From NCBI GenBank assembly GCA_019323655.1, contig JAHWGX010000075.1, forward strand, positions 1 to 9,014: 9,014 bases of DNA, given 5' to 3'. This stretch comes from Candidatus Woesearchaeota archaeon (GTDB lineage Archaea; Nanobdellota; Nanobdellia; Woesearchaeales; GW2011-AR4). Made by a program: the position numbers and the translations under genes. A model generated the notes under the pieces. It was not told the origin of the DNA and did no database searches. It saw nothing but the letters and a program-made list of their open reading frames with translations. Positions 5,119 to 9,014 of this stretch are shown in pieces; positions within the stretch are counted from its first letter, which is position 1; each line of letters begins with the position of its first letter.

Positions 5119-6231
5119 ATGAAAAAGGCAGTTGTCATTGGCGCAGGGGCAATAGGGTTAAGCGTTTCTTTTTGCCTTAAAGATGATTTTAATGTTATTG
5201 TAATTGAAAAGGGCAATGCTGGCTCAGAGGCGTCGTATGCCTCGGCAGGAATGCTTGCTGCGCAATCGGAGTTTGACTATTATGAAAAGTTCATGGATTT
5301 CTGCATTAAAAGCCGCGAAATGTACCCTGATTTCTGCAAGGAAATTGAAACTGCTTCAGGCGTTGATGTGGAATACAAAAAAAGCGGAATGATAAGGCCT
5401 GCATTGAATGAAGAGCAGGAAAATCATCTAAGGCAGAATTATGAATGGCAGAAAAAGAAGGGCTTTGAAATTGAGTTCTTAAATGGTGACGAGCTTAGAA
5501 GCATAGAGCCCGGACTTTCTGAAAAGGCAATATCCGGGCTGTATACAAAAAATGACGGCAGGGTTAACAACCGCAAATTAATGGAAGCCCTGATTACAGC
5601 AAATAAAAAAAACAAGGTTAAGATAATTGAGAACTGCGAAGTTAAAGAGTACTTAATTAAAAACAGCAGGGTTAATGGTGTAAAAACAAATAATGGAAAC
5701 TTTAATGCAGATGTTGTTGTAAATGCAGCTGGCTGCTGGTCGTCGCTTATTTCCACGGGCTTAATCCCCAATTTTGAAGTAAAGCCTGTAAGGGGGCAAA
5801 TGGTTTCTTTACAGGCAAAAAAAGGAATTCTTGAAAAAGTAATTTTTGCAAGCGTGCTTGGAAAAGGCGGCTATATGGTGCCGAGGGGAGACAATTCTGT
5901 AATCTTAGGCTCCACAATGGAAGATGCCGGTTTTGAAAAAAAGATTACAGAAGAAGGGATAAGCTCCATATTAAAAACATGCTTTGATGTTCTTCCGGTA
6001 TTGAAGAGCCTCCCAATAACAGAAAAGTGGGCTGGATTAAGGCCTTTTGCAGAGGATAAGCTTCCTATTATCGGAAAAACTAAAATTGAAAATCTGGTTT
6101 TGGCAACAGGGCATGGAAGAAACGGAATATTATTAGCGCCAATAACGGCAAAAGCCGTTAAGGAGATAATTGCCAACGATAAGGTTATCCGTGATATTAA
6201 GGATTTTGGTGTTGGGAGGTTTTGTAAATAA
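5119..6231 (+). CDS. thiO: FAD-dependent glycine/D-amino-acid oxidase (ThiO type)
   Basis: The 370-aa product is a DAO-family flavoprotein. In bacteria ThiO oxidises glycine with O2 to the imine (dehydroglycine), which feeds the ThiG thiazole synthase; it also makes H2O2. Seen here: the FAD-binding GAGAIG (8-13) in a Rossmann start MKKAVVIGAGAIGL, SYASAGMLA (39-47), VVNAAGCWS (200-208), PVRGQM (223-228), GSTMEDAGF (264-272), WAGLRP (304-309, with the likely substrate-carboxylate Arg) and the second FAD segment LATGHGRNGILLAP (328-341). Length fits the family. The start at 5119 is chosen because MKKAVVIG is the family start and the TATA box fits; the open frame extends to 5002 but that part is promoter. 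It converges with thiE, 30 bp apart. The substrate could be sarcosine, proline or another D-amino acid instead of glycine. Confidence 0.9.
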   Translation: MKKAVVIGAGAIGLSVSFCLKDDFNVIVIEKGNAGSEASYASAGMLAAQSEFDYYEKFMDFCIKSREMYPDFCKEIETASGVDVEYKKSGMIRPALNEEQENHLRQNYEWQKKKGFEIEFLNGDELRSIEPGLSEKAISGLYTKNDGRVNNRKLMEALITANKKNKVKIIENCEVKEYLIKNSRVNGVKTNNGNFNADVVVNAAGCWSSLISTGLIPNFEVKPVRGQMVSLQAKKGILEKVIFASVLGKGGYMVPRGDNSVILGSTMEDAGFEKKITEEGISSILKTCFDVLPVLKSLPITEKWAGLRPFAEDKLPIIGKTKIENLVLATGHGRNGILLAPITAKAVKEIIANDKVIRDIKDFGVGRFCK

Positions 6232-6261
6232 GTTTTAATTTTGTTTGAAGGAAATTATAAT

Positions 6262-6888
6262 TCAAATATTCTTTAGTTCGTTGCTCAACTCCTCAGCAGC
6301 TTCCTTAACATCATCTGCAGAAACAACAGCGCTTATGACAGCAACGCTCTTAACTCCCTGGCTTAAAACCTCGTCAATGTTGTTTTTATTTATTCCGCCA
6401 ATTGCAATTAATGGCTTTTTGATTTTATTTTTTATTTCCTTGATTATTGCAGAGCCTACTGTGTAATTTTTTGCCCTTGTCTTGAATATCGGGCCTATTG
6501 TAATGTAATCTGCGCCATCTTCTTCTGCTTTAATTGCCTGCTCAACAGAATGCGCAGACAAGCCTAGGATTAACTTGTCCCTGCAAATCCTTCTTGCTTC
6601 TGCTATGCCCATATCGCTTTGCCCCAGATGGACTCCGTCTGCTCCGATTTCCAAAGCAATATCAACAAAATCATTTACAATAAAAAGAGCATTGTTTTTT
6701 TTGCAGATTTTTAAAAGCTCAACAGCTTCATTTTTTATTTTATTTTTATCCCATGATTTTTCCCTTAATTGTATTATTTCGGCACCGCCTCTTATTGCCT
6801 CTTCTACAATAAATTCGTTGCTCCTGCCTTTGGAAATGCTGCTTTCTGTTATTACATAGAGCTTATTGTCAAAGTCAAAGTGAGCCAT
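6262..6888 (-). CDS. thiE: Thiamine-phosphate synthase
   Basis: ThiE joins the pyrimidine HMP-PP to the thiazole phosphate, giving thiamine phosphate and pyrophosphate; it is a cytoplasmic TIM barrel. The 208 aa match the family length. Motifs in order: YVIT (11-14), QLREK (40-44), VNDF (71-74), DGVHLGQSD (84-92), GLSAHS (109-114), IGPIFKTRAK (131-140, the phosphate-binding flap) and IAIGGI (161-166), ending with VAVISAV (182-188). VNDF replaces the usual ND-R, a mild change. The start at 6888 has a minus-strand TATA box (CTTAAAAAC) 27 nt upstream and no Shine-Dalgarno, so it is leaderless. No TPP riboswitch is seen upstream; the IS481 copy lies 87 bp upstream and leaves this promoter intact. 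Confidence 0.95.
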   Translation of the reverse strand: MAHFDFDNKLYVITESSISKGRSNEFIVEEAIRGGAEIIQLREKSWDKNKIKNEAVELLKICKKNNALFIVNDFVDIALEIGADGVHLGQSDMGIAEARRICRDKLILGLSAHSVEQAIKAEEDGADYITIGPIFKTRAKNYTVGSAIIKEIKNKIKKPLIAIGGINKNNIDEVLSQGVKSVAVISAVVSADDVKEAAEELSNELKNI

Positions 6889-6908
6889 ATCAGAAAGAAA
6901 GGTTTGGC

Positions 6909-6917
6909 TGTTTTTAA
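6909..6917 (-). promoter_or_regulatory. TATA box of thiE
   Basis: Minus-strand CTTAAAAAC is centred about 26-27 nt before ATG 6888, giving a leaderless transcript. The nearby IS begins 59 bp further upstream. Confidence 0.55.
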
Positions 6918-6960
6918 GATTATTGATGGAAGTTGCTGGAGAAGAATCTCAACTCGGAAG

Positions 6961-6975
6961 ATCATTATGAAAAAG
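6961..6975 (+). repeat. Left target-site duplication of the IS481 element
   Basis: ATCATTATGAAAAAG directly abuts the left IS end (TGT) and is repeated without a mismatch at 7937-7951 directly after the right end. IS481 elements make duplications of 4 to 15 bp, so this is at the upper limit. Confidence 0.9.
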
Positions 6976-6986
6976 TGTGTTCCGCA

Positions 6987-7000
6987 GTGACATATGTCAC
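6987..7000. repeat. 14-bp perfect palindrome inside the left inverted repeat
   Basis: GTGACATATGTCAC equals its own complement. The same palindrome is in the right end at 7912-7925. It is likely the transposase-binding site and, because it reads the same on both strands, could bind a dimer. Confidence 0.7.
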
Positions 7001-7041
7001 CACCCTTAAAATTCAGCCGAATTTGCTGAATTTGGGTGGTG
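6998..7041 (+). promoter_or_regulatory. Hairpin masking the transposase ribosome binding site
   Basis: CACCACCC (6998-7005) pairs with GGGTGGTG (7034-7041) and AAATTCAGC (7009-7017) with GCTGAATTT (7025-7033), 17 bp in all with a TTA bulge and a 7-nt loop. The 3' arm contains GGTGG, the Shine-Dalgarno of the transposase, and the GTG codons. A read-through transcript from outside would hide the site. An internal promoter (CTTAAAAT, 7005-7012) would start near 7035, lose the 5' arm and be translatable. The fold is seen; its effect is inferred from the RBS-hiding stems known in other IS families. Confidence 0.65.
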
Positions 7042-7044
7042 TAT

Positions 7045-7908
7045 ATGAAGAAAGAAGAGATAAGGAAAGAGTTCATTAAGCTAAAAAACAAAGGGCATTC
7101 CTATGCTCAATGCCAAATAATTCTGAAGGCAAAATACAACTATTCAGCTAACACCAGGACATTAAAGAGATGGATTAAGCGATTGGATCAAGATTTATGG
7201 GACCTTAAAGATAGGTCTACAAGGCCAAATACAATTTACTATAAAGTAACCCCCAGCAAAATTAAGCAGATTGTAGAATTAAGAAGAAAAACCGGATGGG
7301 GTTCTGATAAGATTACCCACAATCTGCCTTACCTAGGATTGTCTCCCAGAACGGTGGATAACATACTGAATAAGCATAACTTGACTCGGCAAAGCAAAAA
7401 CAAAGGCGTAAGAAAAAAATGGGTAAGATGGCAAAGGCATCATCCCAACAGCCTTTGGCAGATAGACCATACAGATGAGATGAACAAGTTCAATTGCTAT
7501 ACCTTGTCTGTATTGGATGATGCCAGCAGATATAGCTTGGCTTTGGTTAAATTGAATAATGTGACCACAACTAATGTGACGCTCATTCTTGACAGGTTAA
7601 TCCAGAAATTTGGCAAGCCAAGGCAGATTTTAACTGATAATGGCAGCGCTTATGGTGGCAAGAATAAGCACAGCAGGTTTGACAGGTGGTGCAAAAGGAG
7701 GGGGATACAGCATATCAGGACAAAAGTGCACAGCCCATCAACTAACGGCAAGGTTGAGAGGCTGTTTAAGACTATGGATGATGAGCTTGAATTCTGCAAT
7801 AATGACTTTGAGCGGTTTAGGATGAGGTACAATCATTTCCGTCCGCACAGCAGCTTGAATAACAGGACTCCTGGAGACTTTTACAATGATTTTAGCAAAA
7901 AGTTCTAG
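7045..7908 (+). CDS. IS481-family DDE transposase
   Basis: The 287-aa enzyme cuts and joins the IS ends. The N-terminal 50 residues form a helix-turn-helix (SYAQCQIILKAKYNYSANTRTLKRWIKR), followed by a second DNA-binding region (VTPSKIKQIVELRRKTGWGSDKI...). The RNase H-like rve domain follows with WQIDHTDE (D141), LTDNGSAYG (D198) and NGKVERLF (E238), the complete DDE triad, and RYNHFRPHSSLNNRTPGDFY at the end. GTG codons at 7036 and 7039 are in frame, but ATG 7045 is preferred because GGTGG lies just before it. Single frame with no -1 frameshift, which separates it from IS3. It fills nearly the whole element. Confidence 0.95.
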   Translation: MKKEEIRKEFIKLKNKGHSYAQCQIILKAKYNYSANTRTLKRWIKRLDQDLWDLKDRSTRPNTIYYKVTPSKIKQIVELRRKTGWGSDKITHNLPYLGLSPRTVDNILNKHNLTRQSKNKGVRKKWVRWQRHHPNSLWQIDHTDEMNKFNCYTLSVLDDASRYSLALVKLNNVTTTNVTLILDRLIQKFGKPRQILTDNGSAYGGKNKHSRFDRWCKRRGIQHIRTKVHSPSTNGKVERLFKTMDDELEFCNNDFERFRMRYNHFRPHSSLNNRTPGDFYNDFSKKF

Positions 7909-7936
7909 CTGGTGACATATGTCACTTCGCTGTACA

Positions 7937-7951
7937 ATCATTATGAAAAAG
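7937..7951 (+). repeat. Right target-site duplication of the IS481 element
   Basis: Second perfect copy of ATCATTATGAAAAAG. Without the IS and one copy, the ancestral sequence would have run from the thiE upstream region straight into the CTTTAAATAC promoter-like site at 7956. Confidence 0.9.
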
Positions 7952-7955
7952 AAAG

Positions 7956-7965
7956 CTTTAAATAC
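7956..7965 (+). promoter_or_regulatory. Possible outer promoter of the regulator operon
   Basis: CTTTAAATAC is a good archaeal TATA box preceded by a purine-rich stretch. It would start transcription near 7985-7990, about 90 nt before the regulator gene. It now lies 20 bp from the IS end. The first operator-like repeat (7969-7983) falls between this box and the predicted start. Confidence 0.4.
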
Positions 7966-7968
7966 ATC

Positions 7969-8077
7969 CTACTTACATAGTATACCTTAATTTTAATTAG
8001 TAGTTTGGAATATAATAATAAATACTTACATAGTATATTATTATACTTATATAATAAAGATAATACTTACATAATAT
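7969..8077 (+). promoter_or_regulatory. Four operator-like repeats before the HTH gene
   Basis: The 15-bp unit ATACTTACATAGTAT, a dyad of ATACT and AGTAT around TACAT, occurs exactly at 8022-8036, with one change at 7969-7983, with two changes at 8063-8077 (overlapping the ATG), and degenerate at 8043-8057. Starts are 53, 21 and 20 bp apart, near whole helical turns, so bound proteins would face one side. A TATA box, TTATATAA (8047-8054), lies within the third copy and is about 26 nt before ATG 8076. Binding by the encoded regulator is inferred. Confidence 0.55.
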
Positions 8078-8579
8078 GTTAAAAAAAAAGGAAATTGAAA
8101 TAGCAGAAAAAAAGCTTTTAGGTGTAATAAGCAATCTAAAAGAGCAGGGAATCTGTTCTGGGGAAATCCTTTCGCTTGTAGAAAGGCTGTTGAAAGCCCC
8201 TGCCGAAAAAGAAGTTGAGGTTCCTATTTCTGTTTTCAGAAACTATCGATTAAGCGCTCTGGAGACAATTACAAAATACCTAAGGGAAAATATGCTCCTC
8301 AGCTTTAAGCAGATAGCATCTTTGACAAACAGGAATCCTGTAGCTTTGGCTGTGACTTACAGAAACGCAAAGACAAAGATGGAAGCAAAATTTGTTGAGG
8401 AAATTTCCCCTTACCACATACCGGTTTCGATCCTGAAAAACAGGAAGCTGAGTGTGCTTGAGAACCTCGTTTCTTACTTCAAAGACACTTTTGGTCTTAC
8501 TTATCACAAGATAGCCTTTTTGTTGAATCGTGACGACAGGACGATCTGGACTGTGTACCAACGAGCAAAGAAAAAATGA
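8076..8579 (+). CDS. Regulator with two sigma-region-4-like HTH repeats
   Basis: The 167-aa protein carries the same domain twice. Unit A (50-102) begins VPISVFRNYRLSALETITKYLRE and ends IASLTNRNPVALAVTYRNAKTK. Unit B (115-167) begins IPVSILKNRKLSVLENLVSYFKD and ends IAFLLNRDDRTIWTVYQRAKKK. Each reads as helix, helix-turn-helix and recognition helix in the style of the sigma70 region 4 or homeodomain-like superfamily. Residues 1-48 look like an amphipathic helical region. No catalytic or receiver domain is seen. The basic C-terminus RAKKK fits DNA contact. The start ATG 8076 sits one promoter length after TTATATAA, so the mRNA is probably leaderless. Its stop overlaps the next gene (ATGA), so the two are coupled. 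It may control its own operon through the upstream repeats. Archaea do not use sigma factors, so its target is unknown. Confidence 0.8.
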   Translation: MLKKKEIEIAEKKLLGVISNLKEQGICSGEILSLVERLLKAPAEKEVEVPISVFRNYRLSALETITKYLRENMLLSFKQIASLTNRNPVALAVTYRNAKTKMEAKFVEEISPYHIPVSILKNRKLSVLENLVSYFKDTFGLTYHKIAFLLNRDDRTIWTVYQRAKKK

Positions 8580-9014
8580 TTGATAGCGAGCTAAATAGGG
8601 AAATAGAAAGGAAGCTTAGGAAGTTAGATAGGCCAAATACAGTAACAAAGTTACATAGGCCAAATATAGGCTTATTAATAATAACCCTGATGCTGAGCTT
8701 AACAGCAATATTTTTCCTAAAGCCGGAAATAACCGGCTTTATAGCTGCTGAAAAGCAGTTTAATTACTCTGAAAGCCTGGATTTGGAATTTAGTGAAAGC
8801 TCTGAATATGTATGGGTTCCGGAGAATTTAGGGGAATTAAGCTCATTAAGGATAAGCGGCAGCTATAATAAAGAAGGAGCTGTAAGGGTTTACCTGGAAG
8901 ACAATAATGCAAAATATCTGGTTTTTGATTCCGGAAAGATTAACGAAAGCGGATTGACAAAGATTACAGGGCTTGATGTCCTGGACCTTGGCAAGACAAA
9001 AGAAGATAAAGACA
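8576..9014 (+). CDS. N-terminal part of a single-pass membrane/surface protein (cut by the window end)
   Basis: The first 146 residues are visible; the frame is open to the last base. A basic cytoplasmic region (1-30, with LDRPNT and LHRPNI as a short internal repeat) leads to a transmembrane helix (about 31-48, IGLLIITLMLSLTAIFFL). The following KPEITGFIAAEK and a beta-rich region (LRISGSYNKEGAVRVYLEDNNAKYLVFDSGK) look like an extracytoplasmic beta-sandwich of archaeal surface proteins. Function is not recognised. The ATG at 8576 overlaps the TGA of the regulator gene, so translation is coupled. By analogy with sigma/anti-sigma pairs, the basic cytoplasmic tail could contact the regulator, but nothing in the sequence proves this. 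Confidence 0.75.
   Translation, partial: MIDSELNREIERKLRKLDRPNTVTKLHRPNIGLLIITLMLSLTAIFFLKPEITGFIAAEKQFNYSESLDLEFSESSEYVWVPENLGELSSLRISGSYNKEGAVRVYLEDNNAKYLVFDSGKINESGLTKITGLDVLDLGKTKEDKD

Larger units (their letters stand above)
6976..7936 (+). mobile_element. Complete IS481-family insertion sequence, 961 bp
   Basis: The element is bounded by 27-bp imperfect inverted repeats (6976-7002 and 7910-7936) that agree at 22 positions. Both begin TGT, as typical for IS481, and share the 17-bp AGTGACATATGTCACCA. A perfect 15-bp direct repeat flanks it. Inside is one transposase gene in a single frame with all three catalytic residues. Size fits the family. The intact ends, gene and duplication point to a recent insertion. 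It landed in the gap between thiE and the regulator at 8076 and broke no recognisable gene. Confidence 0.92.

Noticed and set aside
6889..6975. TPP riboswitch upstream of thiE
   Set aside because: No CTGAGA-type core and the promoter leaves no leader RNA.
7036..7044. GTG starts of the transposase
   Set aside because: Both lie inside the hairpin arm and Shine-Dalgarno; ATG 7045 has a proper upstream site.
1..9014. CRISPR array, prophage or defence-gene cluster
   Set aside because: No regularly spaced repeats with spacers, no Cas, restriction, toxin or phage proteins in any frame.

Overview
The window looks like the chromosome of an archaeon, most likely a DPANN lineage of the Woesearchaeota/Pacearchaeota type. 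The evidence is a ribosomal protein L15e gene (archaeal/eukaryotic only), an elongator tRNA-Met split by an intron after position 37, TATA boxes centred about 27 nt before tRNA 5' ends and before many start codons (leaderless mRNAs), and short surface proteins with single membrane anchors. The lineage is inferred from style and is not proven.

Layout. 1-233: promoter and hairpin-bearing leader of rpl15e. 246-830: rpl15e. 852-2728 (minus): a two-gene operon of a secreted, C-terminally anchored surface protein and a small cytoplasmic partner, joined by an ATGA overlap. 2729-3129: intergenic region holding a 195-bp nested palindromic, MITE-like element. 3130-3252: intron-containing tRNA-Met(CAU). 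3257-3529 (minus): 90-aa membrane protein. 3565-3649 (minus): tRNA-Ser(CGA). 3719-3834: an unidentified stretch closed by a 15-bp terminal helix, probably a structured RNA. 3914-4975 (minus): membrane-anchored DsbA-like thioredoxin-fold protein with a His-rich cytoplasmic tail and a monothiol CPYG site. 5119-6231: ThiO-type FAD amino-acid oxidase. 6262-6888 (minus): ThiE. 6976-7936: a complete IS481-family insertion sequence with 27-bp inverted repeats and a perfect 15-bp target duplication. 8076-8579: a duplicated sigma-region-4-like helix-turn-helix regulator behind four phased operator-like repeats, translationally coupled to 8576-9014, the start of a single-pass surface protein cut by the window edge.

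Together: most genes are small housekeeping or cell-surface functions with individual promoters. thiO and thiE are convergent and both point to thiamine metabolism. The regulator/membrane-protein pair at the right end has the architecture of a self-regulated surface module and is, with the structured element at 3719-3834, the part least explained by known annotation.
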